Positions 27,036 through 34,744 of a stretch of 64,000 bases of DNA are shown here, piece after piece (positions within the stretch are counted from its first letter, which is position 1; each line of letters begins with the position of its first letter). Location of the stretch: NCBI GenBank assembly GCA_964636985.1, contig CAZWSX010000005.1, positions 62,001-126,000 on the forward strand, read 5' to 3'. Under the pieces are notes generated by a model, which saw only the letters and a program-made list of their open reading frames with translations, searched no databases and was not told where the DNA came from. The translations under genes were made by a program, and so were the position numbers. The DNA comes from CAZWSX01 sp964636985. Its GTDB lineage: Bacteria > Planctomycetota > Planctomycetia > Pirellulales > Pirellulaceae.

Positions 27036-28988
27036 ATGGAACTGAAAATGATGAACCCTCTAAATCGACTTTTGGCTGCCAGGCTATCCCTCCGTCGCTT
27101 TCTCGTGGCGAACGCATCAGCGCTGACCCTTTGCGTTGGATTCAATTCGACGCATGCCGAGGATTGGCCCCAATGGCAAGGACCAAACCGGAATGCGGTG
27201 TCGACGGAAAAGGGCCTTTTGCAGAAATGGCCGTCCGAGGGCCCGGCGCTCGCCTGGGAAGCGAAAGGACTTGGTGGCGGGGATAGCGCCCCAGCCATCG
27301 TCGATGGAAAGATTCTTGGCATGGCCAATCGGGACGGCAAGGAAATCGTCTGGGCACTTTCCGAAAAGGACGGCAACGAGATCTGGGCAACGCCGTTGGG
27401 AGATGCAGTCCAACAAAACGTGCCTCAGTCGAAAGAAGGGCCAGGGTGTACTCCGTCCGTCGATGGCGATCGCTTGTACGTCATCGGCGTGGGTGGAAGA
27501 GTCGCATGTCTTAGTACTGAAAAAGGGAAGGTTCTATGGGAGCGAAGCCTTACCGAAGATTTCGGGGGCATCCCACCCATGTGGAACTTTCGAGAATCGC
27601 CGTTGGTCGATGGCGATGTAGTCGTTTGCACGCCAGGCGCCGCGGACGCGGTGCTAGTCGCGCTCAATAAGGCAACGGGCGAGACGATTTGGAAGAGCCG
27701 AACACCGGGCACTCCCGAAAGCTCAACAGAGAGCCGCCCGGATCGTCGAGACACAGCGAAGGGTTCAGATCGAGCAAAAGCCGCCCCAGGCAAAGCAGCA
27801 GACCCGGCATCGAGCATCGCGGGGACCAAGGAACCCGGATTGTTCGAAAGTGAACACTGGGGGATGACTGCCTTCAAGCGGAAAGTTCCCGCCGGAAAGT
27901 ATCTCGTGAAACTCTACTTCGCGGAAACGTATCAAGGCATCACTGGCGCTGGCCAACGGGTTTTTAGCTTTGATGTTCAGGGAAAAGAGTTCAAGGACTT
28001 TGATGTCTGGGGAAAGGCCGGAGGGTTCCGCCGCGCCTACATCGAGTCCGTGCCCGTCGAAGTGACTGACGGCGAGCTGCGAATCACATTCACGCGCAAA
28101 GTCGACAACCCGGCTATCAAGGCAATCGAGATCATTCCGGACGACAAGGACGCGAAGGCCATTCGTATCAAGGCTGGCCAATCGACTCCTTTCAAAGACT
28201 CAAGCGGGCAGGAGTGGTTGGCGGAGCAAGGTTTTGAGGGAGGCCAGGTGAGCGCGGGGACTGCTCAATTCGGTGGGAGCCCGGGCGGTCGCGGTGGAGC
28301 ACCAGGGGGGCGCGGGGGCGGATTCGGCGGTTTCGGTGGTCCACGCTCGGGGGCGGCCTATTCCTCGGTGATTGCTATCGAATTTGATGGGCAGCGACAG
28401 TACGTGCAACTAACGGCCACTGCACTGATTGGCGTGGCTGCGAAGGATGGTCAACCGTTGTGGAAATACGATCGACCCGCTAACCGAATGGGCATCAATT
28501 GCTCGACGCCGCTGTATCAGGATGGTTTGATCTTCGCGGCATCAGCCTATGGAAACGGTGGCGGCGCCGTAAAGCTAGTGAAGAACGACAAAGGCGAAAT
28601 CACACCCGAAGAAGTTTATTTCTCCTCCAGTATGCAGAACCATCATGGAGGCATGATCGTCGTTGATGGTTGTCTCTATGGAGCCAACGGCGGAAATGAA
28701 GGCGGGTTTCTGACCTGCATGGATTTTCAAACCGGCAAGGTCCTGTGGAGGGATCGAAAAGCTCCGAAGGGCGCTCTCCTCTTTGCCGACGGTCGGCTCT
28801 ATCTGCGAGCCGAGTCGGGGACGATGCTCCTGATCGAACCCTCGCGCGAGAAGCTCGTCCTACAAGGTCGCTTTGAGCAACCCAATCGCAGCAGTGCTCC
28901 TGCGTGGGCGCATCCGATCGTCGCAAATGGAAAACTGTACGTTCGCGATCAAGGAGTGCTTCTTTGTTACAACGTGAGCGCTAACTAG
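27036..28988 (+). CDS. Secreted PQQ-type beta-propeller protein with an inserted, permuted malectin-like region
   Basis: A 650-residue protein with an Arg-rich signal peptide. EDWPQWQGPNRNAVSTE and GKILGMANRDGKEIVWALS are the start of planctomycete PQQ-like beta-propeller proteins (outer membrane/periplasmic, BamB-like fold). After about residue 225 a low-complexity linker and a malectin-like domain interrupt the propeller: LFESEHWGM...YLVKLYFAETYQ...VFSFDVQGKEFKDFDVW...NPAIKAIEIIP. Its usual N-terminal segment (AIRIKAGQSTPFKDSSGQEW) follows instead of preceding it. A Gly/Arg-rich stretch (about 412-435) leads back into propeller blades. Probable carbohydrate or polymer binding; no catalytic motif seen. 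Confidence 0.85.
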   Translation: MELKMMNPLNRLLAARLSLRRFLVANASALTLCVGFNSTHAEDWPQWQGPNRNAVSTEKGLLQKWPSEGPALAWEAKGLGGGDSAPAIVDGKILGMANRDGKEIVWALSEKDGNEIWATPLGDAVQQNVPQSKEGPGCTPSVDGDRLYVIGVGGRVACLSTEKGKVLWERSLTEDFGGIPPMWNFRESPLVDGDVVVCTPGAADAVLVALNKATGETIWKSRTPGTPESSTESRPDRRDTAKGSDRAKAAPGKAADPASSIAGTKEPGLFESEHWGMTAFKRKVPAGKYLVKLYFAETYQGITGAGQRVFSFDVQGKEFKDFDVWGKAGGFRRAYIESVPVEVTDGELRITFTRKVDNPAIKAIEIIPDDKDAKAIRIKAGQSTPFKDSSGQEWLAEQGFEGGQVSAGTAQFGGSPGGRGGAPGGRGGGFGGFGGPRSGAAYSSVIAIEFDGQRQYVQLTATALIGVAAKDGQPLWKYDRPANRMGINCSTPLYQDGLIFAASAYGNGGGAVKLVKNDKGEITPEEVYFSSSMQNHHGGMIVVDGCLYGANGGNEGGFLTCMDFQTGKVLWRDRKAPKGALLFADGRLYLRAESGTMLLIEPSREKLVLQGRFEQPNRSSAPAWAHPIVANGKLYVRDQGVLLCYNVSAN

Positions 28989-29240
28989 GAGAGTCGTGTG
29001 AATCGGTTGACACTGTTTTTGTTCAGATCGCCCCACTAACGGCACTTGCGTCTGTTGCTTTTGGCCATAAGTTCAGCACGCCGGCGATGAGAGAAGCGAG
29101 AAAGCTTGCGATTCTGTTTCGGAGGGGCTGGACGGTTCCGCAGACGCAAAGTGAACTTCGAAGAAAGGCTCCCAGGAAGCGGCGAACCAGGGGAGGCCAG
29201 AGTCGAAAGAACGCGATATTTACCGAATGAGAAAGGGGTG

Positions 29241-29264
29241 AAGCGGTCGCCTCGGCAACCGCTT
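29241..29264 (-). terminator. Hairpin downstream of tRNA-Sec, possible terminator of selB-selA-selC
   Basis: Arms AAGCGGT/ACCGCTT (7 bp) enclose a second small stem GCC-TC-GGC. On the minus strand the hairpin is followed by CACCCCTTTCTC, a weak pyrimidine tract. It lies about 27 bp past the tRNA 3-prime end. Stretch 28989-29290 shows no other gene. Confidence 0.4.
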
Positions 29265-29290
29265 TCAAACCTTGCTTTCAAGTTTCAAAC

Positions 29291-29384
29291 GGGAGTGGAT
29301 GGGAATCGAACCCACCAAACATCGCGTAACGACGTTTCACCGGTTTTGAAGACCGGGACGGTCACCAGAGCCGCATTCACTCCC
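29291..29384 (-). tRNA. selC: tRNA-Sec (anticodon TCA)
   Basis: The 94-nt minus-strand sequence folds as a selenocysteine tRNA. The acceptor strand GGGAGTG pairs with CACTCCC; the anticodon stem CCGGT/ACCGG carries loop CTTCAAA, so the anticodon is TCA (reads UGA). A long variable arm of about 8 bp (AAACGTCG/CGATGTTT with one wobble pair) and a T-arm with GTTCGAT complete the structure. Its length and long variable arm are typical of bacterial tRNA-Sec. CCA is not encoded. It sits 10 nt after selA, so it is probably processed from the selB-selA transcript. Confidence 0.95.
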
Positions 29385-29394
29385 AAGTGTTTCA

Positions 29395-30798
29395 TTATCC
29401 TTGGCGTGCCGGATTTTGGCAGGCCAGGAGGCGATCGACAAGCATTTCTTCGTCCTGTGGCATTACTGTCCGCAAGTCGATTAATATTTTGCCGTCTTGA
29501 ATCCGCGAAAAGACGGCCGGGCTGCCGAGTCGCAAGCGCTGCGCGTGTTTTTCCAACTCGGGCGATGAAATACCAATCGCCCAGCTAGGGAGCGTCAGTT
29601 CCGGGAGCGCTCCGCCGCCGCTGGCCGAGTCCACGGCTTCGAGGGAGAACGAGGAAGACTGTGACTGGGTCAGCAATCGTTCGACCAAATGCGCCGCTCG
29701 CGAGCGAATCTCTTCGGCAGCCATCGATAATTGGCGCAGGACGGGAATTTCTTGGAACGCGCGTCCGGCCCGATGGATTTCCATCGTCGCTTGCAACGCG
29801 GCCAGCGTGAGTTTGTCGACGCGGAGGGTTCGTGTCAAAGGATTTGATCGCAGTCGATCGACCAACTCGGCGCGCCCCACAATGATCCCGCATTGCGGGC
29901 CACCGAGCAACTTATCGCCGCTGAACAGGACGAGGTCGGCGCCACTGGCGATGCTTTCGCTGATGATGGGTTCGTCGCGCAGTCCATAGGCCGACAGATC
30001 GTAAAGACAACCGCTTCCCACGTCGTCGACGAGGGGAAGTCCGTGCTTTTTTCCGAGCTTTGCTAATTCGTCGATGCCGGCGGATTCGCAAAAGCCGGAA
30101 ATCCGGTAGTTGCTGGGATGGACGCGAAGGATCGCGGCGGTTTCAGGGCCGATCGCGCAGGCGTAATCGGATGCGCGCGTGCGATTGGTGGTTCCGACTT
30201 CTTGCAGTTCGACGCCGGCCTGGCGAAAGACGTCCGGCAATCGAAAGGAGCCGCCGATTTCGATCAGTTGCCCGCGCGAGATGATCACCTTTCGTTTGGC
30301 TGCTAAAGTTTGCAGAGTGAGCAGCGTCGCGGCGGCGCAGTTGTTGACGATCAGCGCGCCTTCTGCGCCCGTGACTTCCTGGCACAGCCGTTCGACCGCT
30401 GCGCCGCGGCGACCGCGATGCCCGCTGCCGAGATCAACTTCGACGTTGGTGCACTGCGCCGCTTGTGAGATGGCGTCGATGGCTGCTTGCGGCAGCGGCG
30501 CGCGGCCGAGGTTGGTGTGGATGACGATGCCCGTGCCGTTGATGACTTTTCGCAAACGGCGCGAAGCGACCTCGCCGGCACACTCTTCGACACGCTGGAT
30601 GACGAGCGATTCGACTGCAGCTGCATCAGCCGGCAGGCTTTCTGCCTCGCCGTTGCGGAGACTTGCCAGCACTTCGCGGACCCAGGTGGTCACGGCGGCG
30701 CGGCCGTGGTGTTGGCACAGCGCGAGGACCTGGCGCGATTGGAGGACGCGCTCGACCGCCGGCAGCAATCGCAGGTTGGATCGGTCCGAACTGCTCAC
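29395..30798 (-). CDS. selA: L-seryl-tRNA(Sec) selenium transferase
   Basis: A 467-residue PLP-dependent enzyme that converts Ser-tRNA-Sec to Sec-tRNA-Sec using selenophosphate. Features: N-terminal tRNA-binding helices (LRLLPAVERVLQS), KVINGTGIVIHTNLGRAPL at 84-102, and the PLP lysine in SGDKLLGGPQ (Lys296, matching E. coli Lys295). Length is typical (E. coli 463). The open frame extends further upstream to 30927, but the GTG at 30798 overlaps the selB stop (GTGA), which gives translational coupling and the usual N-terminus. It lies upstream of tRNA-Sec. Confidence 0.96.
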   Translation of the reverse strand: MSSSDRSNLRLLPAVERVLQSRQVLALCQHHGRAAVTTWVREVLASLRNGEAESLPADAAAVESLVIQRVEECAGEVASRRLRKVINGTGIVIHTNLGRAPLPQAAIDAISQAAQCTNVEVDLGSGHRGRRGAAVERLCQEVTGAEGALIVNNCAAATLLTLQTLAAKRKVIISRGQLIEIGGSFRLPDVFRQAGVELQEVGTTNRTRASDYACAIGPETAAILRVHPSNYRISGFCESAGIDELAKLGKKHGLPLVDDVGSGCLYDLSAYGLRDEPIISESIASGADLVLFSGDKLLGGPQCGIIVGRAELVDRLRSNPLTRTLRVDKLTLAALQATMEIHRAGRAFQEIPVLRQLSMAAEEIRSRAAHLVERLLTQSQSSSFSLEAVDSASGGGALPELTLPSWAIGISSPELEKHAQRLRLGSPAVFSRIQDGKILIDLRTVMPQDEEMLVDRLLACQNPARQG

Positions 30799-32756
30799 GC
30801 GCGACTCTCGCCGATGGGGATGGATAGTTGCGGTCCTGCCGAACGCACGTCGCCGTTGCGCAAGGTAATTCGACACAGATCGAAGTACTCGAAAATCGGC
30901 ACGGCGTGTTTGCGGGTTATACCCCATTGTTCACGGAGTTCGCCCACCTTGGCAGTCGGCTGGCGATGAAAATGCTCGGCCAAACTCGACCGCAAGCCCT
31001 CCAAAGCGTCACGATCGATCGACATTTGCGGAGAAACCCGCACAAGGTGACCATCGTCGAGCGCGACCTGCAAGAGCGCCGCCAAGTCACGAGGCGGTAA
31101 TCGAAGTTTCTCTGCGAGCTCCTTATCGGTGGGAGGAGCGCGGCCGGCGGTTGAAAACTCGCTGAGCAATTGGGTGAGCAGCTGTCGTTGGCGCTGCGAA
31201 AGTTGGGCGCCGCTCGGCAAACCAATTCGGTCGCCGCGGCGGACCACGTCGCGCTTAGCCACCATGTCGGTGAGCATCGCCGTGAGCAGATTCTCGCTCG
31301 CATCGTGGCTCATGGCGGCTAGGATTGTCGCCAAGGGAACCTGCGATGCCGGCTTGCGCCGCTCGAGTTCCTGGCAGCAAACTCGCAGCAACTTTTGTTT
31401 GAGCTGTCCGAACCGTTCGGCCGTGACATAAGAGGGTTGAGCCCCGCCCGAACTAATGACTTGCTTGCCGGCGATTAGCCTGGCGATTGCTGCGTCGCGC
31501 GTTGCGGCATCGAGCCCTACCAGGGATTCTGTCGCATCCGCCGCGGTTGCTTCGCGACGCAGTGCAATGAATGCCGCAAGTCTTGTTGCAGAATCGGCCG
31601 AAGCCATGCCGCCGGCGACTGTGAGCGCTCGCCGTAGCCGGTCGTCGGTCCGCAGTGCTGGTAACAACATCGTTCCGCCGCCGATTGTTTCGGCCGGTGA
31701 AAGTTGCCGCAGCACAAAAGGTTGGCCGTGATCGGCGACCACCGATTCTTTGCAACGCAGGATCGCGAAGGCGGATTGCCCGGGCGAAAGCTCGCGCTCG
31801 TCCATTAGCACTTGAGCTGTCACCTGATTGGCGCCCAGATGCAACCGGACGTATTGCCGATGCTTGAGTGGATGCTTCGCATCGCTTAGCACCCGCAGTT
31901 GCACGACGTGGCGTTTTCCCGGAGCAAAGGCGCCAGGGGTGGCGAGTTCGTCGCCCCGGTGGATTTCGGACGCCTTGATCCCCACCAGATTGACCGCCGC
32001 TCGTTCGCCGGCAGCGACGCTCTCGACGTCTTTTCCCTGCGACTGCAAGCGGCGGATGCGCACGGCATCTTTAGCTGGCAAGAGATGGAGGGTATCGCCC
32101 ACCCGCGCCGTCCCTCGCCAGACGGTCCCCGTAACGACCGCCCCCTGCCCCTCCGGTGAGAAGGTTCGATCGATTGGAAGACGAAATCGCGCGTCGTGAA
32201 CCGGACGCGGCGGCGACGACCGAGCGCAAGCGATCAACGCCTGCTTTAGTTGGGCAATTCCTTCGTCCTTGTGGACCGAGATTCGCAAGCGTGGCGAGTC
32301 TCGCAGAGAGGTCGGCGAAACGAGTTCGGCGATTTCCAATTCGACCAGATTCAGGGCTTCCTCGTCGGCTAAGTCGCATTTCGTGATCGCCACGACGCCG
32401 CGGCGAATGCCGAGCAATTCCAGCACTGCCAAGTGCTCGCGAGTTTGCGGCATCACCGAGTCGTCTGCGGCGACAACCAGCAATGCCGCGTCGACGCCTG
32501 AGGCACCGGCGACCATGGCGTGGATGAATTTTTCGTGGCCCGGCACATCGATCAATGCGAAGCGGGCACCTTCGGCGTCGAAGTGGGCAAACCCGAGATC
32601 GATCGTGATCCCACGGCGTTTTTCCTCGGGCAAGCGGTCCATCTTGCTGCCGGTGAGAGCGTGCACCAGCGCTGACTTGCCGTGGTCGATGTGCCCTGCC
32701 AGGCAAATGACGAATTGTGCTCGCTGCGGCGAGATGGACTGATCGGAAGAGGACAT
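30795..32756 (-). CDS. selB: Selenocysteine-specific elongation factor
   Basis: A 653-residue GTPase that carries Sec-tRNA-Sec to UGA codons marked by SECIS. The G domain has GHIDHGKS (21-28), switch RGITIDLGF, DVPGHEKF and TKCD. EF-Tu-like domains 2 and 3 follow. The C-terminal part (about 400-650) consists of winged-helix repeats that bind mRNA hairpins (LSQRQRQLLTQLLSEF, REQWGITRKHAVPIFEYFD). It begins the minus-strand selB-selA-selC unit and is divergent from selD with 83 bp between the start codons. Confidence 0.96.
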   Translation of the reverse strand: MSSSDQSISPQRAQFVICLAGHIDHGKSALVHALTGSKMDRLPEEKRRGITIDLGFAHFDAEGARFALIDVPGHEKFIHAMVAGASGVDAALLVVAADDSVMPQTREHLAVLELLGIRRGVVAITKCDLADEEALNLVELEIAELVSPTSLRDSPRLRISVHKDEGIAQLKQALIACARSSPPRPVHDARFRLPIDRTFSPEGQGAVVTGTVWRGTARVGDTLHLLPAKDAVRIRRLQSQGKDVESVAAGERAAVNLVGIKASEIHRGDELATPGAFAPGKRHVVQLRVLSDAKHPLKHRQYVRLHLGANQVTAQVLMDERELSPGQSAFAILRCKESVVADHGQPFVLRQLSPAETIGGGTMLLPALRTDDRLRRALTVAGGMASADSATRLAAFIALRREATAADATESLVGLDAATRDAAIARLIAGKQVISSGGAQPSYVTAERFGQLKQKLLRVCCQELERRKPASQVPLATILAAMSHDASENLLTAMLTDMVAKRDVVRRGDRIGLPSGAQLSQRQRQLLTQLLSEFSTAGRAPPTDKELAEKLRLPPRDLAALLQVALDDGHLVRVSPQMSIDRDALEGLRSSLAEHFHRQPTAKVGELREQWGITRKHAVPIFEYFDLCRITLRNGDVRSAGPQLSIPIGESRA

Positions 32757-32839
32757 GAACTGAGGTTGGCTCCTATCTGCTCATTTTACTACAGCGGGGA
32801 TAGAATCGTATCTCCACTAAGACCAGAGAAGAGTACTTC

Positions 32840-33892
32840 ATGACGACTCCTATTCGCCTTACCCAGTTGGCCAAACGCGCAGGCTGCGCGGCCAAGCAAC
32901 CGCCTGGCTATTTGTTGTCGATGTTGGGATCACTGCCGCCGATTACCGATCCCAACGTGCTGGTCGGGAATGCGACGGCCGACGACGCCGCCGTTTACAA
33001 GCTCTCCGACGAACTGGGACTCGTGCTGACGACCGACTTCTTCACGCCCATTGTCGATTTGCCGTACGACTTTGGCGCCATCGCCGCTGCGAACGCATTG
33101 AGCGACGTCTACGCGATGGGGGGGACGCCGTTGACGGCGCTGAGCATTGTTGGTTTTCCTGATGCGCTACTGCCGCCCGAGGTGCTGGTTGAGATCCTTC
33201 GGGGCGCTGCGGAGAAAGCTGCCGAAGCTGGGATCGCGATTGTGGGCGGCCATACGATCAAGTCGGAAGAGCCGATCTTTGGTCTGGCGGTGGTCGGCAA
33301 GATCGACCCGAAGCACGTCCTCTCGAACGACAAGGCTCAGCCAGGGGACGTACTAATTCTCACCAAGCGCATCGGCCTCGGCATCATCACGACGGCGGCC
33401 AAGAATAGCGAAGACAGGCTCGGCGCGATCGGTGAAGCGATCGGCATCATGAAGACGCTCAATCGCGTTGCGGGGGAAGAGGTCGTTGCGGCTGGGACGC
33501 ATGCCTTGACCGATATCACGGGCTTTGGCTTGCTGGGACACTTGCGCAATATTGTGGCGGCGAGCGGCGTTGGTGCTCGAGTGTTAGTGGATCGCGTTCC
33601 GATCCTTCCGGCGGCGCGCGAATATGTGCACACGGGGATTTACCCTGGCGGGAGCAATGCCAATCACAAGTTTTTGGCGAACTGGGTCGATTACTCGGCC
33701 GATGTGACGAAAGAAGAGCAGCTTCTGCTGTGCGACGCCCAAACGTCGGGTGGCCTTTTGGCGTGCGTTCCGCCGGAACAAGCCGAGAAACTGCTGGCGT
33801 CGCTGCACGCTCGCGGCGTGACCGATGCCGCAATCATAGGCAAAATCGAAGCGTCGCCTGCGGGTCGGATTGTTGTCGATCGCGGGTCCTGA
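32840..33892 (+). CDS. selD: Selenide, water dikinase (selenophosphate synthetase)
   Basis: A 350-residue enzyme making selenophosphate from selenide and ATP. The N-terminus RLTQLAKRAGCAAK carries the catalytic cysteine (Cys16) and Lys19; it is a cysteine, not a Sec, form. NATADDAAVYKL and GGHTIKSEEPIFG are the ATP/Mg motifs of the AIR-synthase fold. It completes the Sec pathway next to selA, selB and tRNA-Sec. It is transcribed divergently from selB and towards the fwd genes, which begin 146 bp downstream on the same strand. Confidence 0.96.
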   Translation: MTTPIRLTQLAKRAGCAAKQPPGYLLSMLGSLPPITDPNVLVGNATADDAAVYKLSDELGLVLTTDFFTPIVDLPYDFGAIAAANALSDVYAMGGTPLTALSIVGFPDALLPPEVLVEILRGAAEKAAEAGIAIVGGHTIKSEEPIFGLAVVGKIDPKHVLSNDKAQPGDVLILTKRIGLGIITTAAKNSEDRLGAIGEAIGIMKTLNRVAGEEVVAAGTHALTDITGFGLLGHLRNIVAASGVGARVLVDRVPILPAAREYVHTGIYPGGSNANHKFLANWVDYSADVTKEEQLLLCDAQTSGGLLACVPPEQAEKLLASLHARGVTDAAIIGKIEASPAGRIVVDRGS

Positions 33893-34038
33893 GTGTCGCT
33901 GCGTTCGCCAGAACGCGAAAAGTGGACCATCTGTTGGCGGGGCCCCAGCACTCTTGGCGTGCGGCTACGGCTTGCCGACGTTGCTGTCGACGCCCATCCC
34001 ACGTAAAATGTGGGCTCCCTCCTAAAATCGCTAAAGTT

Positions 34039-34374
34039 ATGCCCACCAAACGATTTATCCTCAACGCTGCCCGCTCGTCGAAGCAGGGTACGCTGATCAA
34101 CGTCGGCAAAGATTCCGAAGAGTATGTAGAGCTGACGAATGCCATGACGATGTCGCCTGCCGACATGAAGGAAATCGGCCTGGTCGAGGGGCAGATGGCC
34201 ATCGTCCGCACCGAGTTTGGCGAGGCCCAGTTCAAGTGCGAGGCGGGGAAGATACCGGACGGGATGATTTTTATCGCCTACGGCCCTCCCACATGTAAAC
34301 TGATGGGCGGAGACACCGATGGCACCGGCATGCCGACCTCCAAGGGTTGGGAAGTCGAAGTAGTGCCTCAGTAG
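34039..34374 (+). CDS. fwdD: Formylmethanofuran dehydrogenase subunit D (molybdopterin dinucleotide-binding)
   Basis: A 111-residue protein. The start at 34039 (MPTKRFILNAARSSKQGT) gives the archaeal FwdD-like N-terminus; the frame extends upstream without similarity. The double-psi beta-barrel pattern is clear: MTMSPADMKEIGLVEGQMAIVRTEFGE, then GMIFIAYGPPTCKLMGG and DGTGMPTSKGWEVEVV, which fits the archaeal GMIYIPMGPWAN...STGMPDFKG region. In the family it binds the bis-MGD (Mo/W) cofactor together with FwdB. A 12-bp repeat containing its stop codon recurs 88 bp downstream. Confidence 0.9.
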   Translation: MPTKRFILNAARSSKQGTLINVGKDSEEYVELTNAMTMSPADMKEIGLVEGQMAIVRTEFGEAQFKCEAGKIPDGMIFIAYGPPTCKLMGGDTDGTGMPTSKGWEVEVVPQ

Positions 34375-34462
34375 GGAATGTTTTGTCGTACGCACACCGG
34401 CGTCTTTAGGACGCCAGTGCCACCCAAAAGCTCGCTGAGACAAAGCAATGGTGCCTCAGTAG
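34363..34462 (+). repeat. Short palindromic element flanked by a 12-bp direct repeat
   Basis: GTGCCTCAGTAG occurs at 34363-34374 (the 3-prime end of fwdD, including its stop) and again at 34451-34462. Between them lie 76 bp containing an inverted repeat: CACCGGCGTC, loop TTTAG, GACGCCAGTG (9 of 10 pairs). The layout looks like a small palindromic unit inserted with a 12-bp target duplication. A second copy of the palindrome core is at 45147-45182. Confidence 0.6.
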
Positions 34463-34477
34463 ATACAAGGTGAAGGA

Positions 34478-34639
34478 ATGTCACACCAAAACAATAACGA
34501 CGAGATGACGGGGCCTACTGGCCCCCACTTCTCCGCCGAGGTCGACAGCGAAAACGTCGCACCCTGGACGGAGATTGAGGAAGGCCGGTTCATGCCTCGG
34601 CGGATCCGGGGAAGTTTCCAGGGCCGGGCCCTTGGCTGA
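34478..34639 (+). CDS. Small hypothetical protein (53 aa) inside the fwd cluster
   Basis: AAGGTGAAGG precedes an ATG opening 53 codons: an acidic N-terminal part (NNNDEMTGPTGPHFSAEVDSE) and a conserved-looking C-terminus (WTEIEEGRFMPRRIRGSFQG, then RALG). It lies between fwdD and fwdB on the same strand, 105 nt before fwdB. No family is recognised and it has no cysteines, so it is probably not a cluster-binding subunit. Codon use and the ribosome site support translation; a role in the complex is a guess. Confidence 0.6.
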   Translation: MSHQNNNDEMTGPTGPHFSAEVDSENVAPWTEIEEGRFMPRRIRGSFQGRALG

Positions 34640-34744
34640 GTGTTCAAACTCGTGTCGTCCGGTTCGGGCGATCAAGAATGCCGAGAGAAGCAATAACGCA
34701 ACGACCTTTCGAGTACCGTCGGCGAGCGACCTGGAGAGAGCCCT

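Noticed and set aside
29291..29384. Ser- or Leu-type tRNA, or a suppressor tRNA
   Set aside because: The anticodon is TCA with a long variable arm, and the gene is next to selA; this is tRNA-Sec.
32757..32839. Bidirectional promoter between selB and selD
   Set aside because: TAAAAT and TAGAAT hexamers are present, but no matching -35 boxes at proper spacing, so I did not list it.
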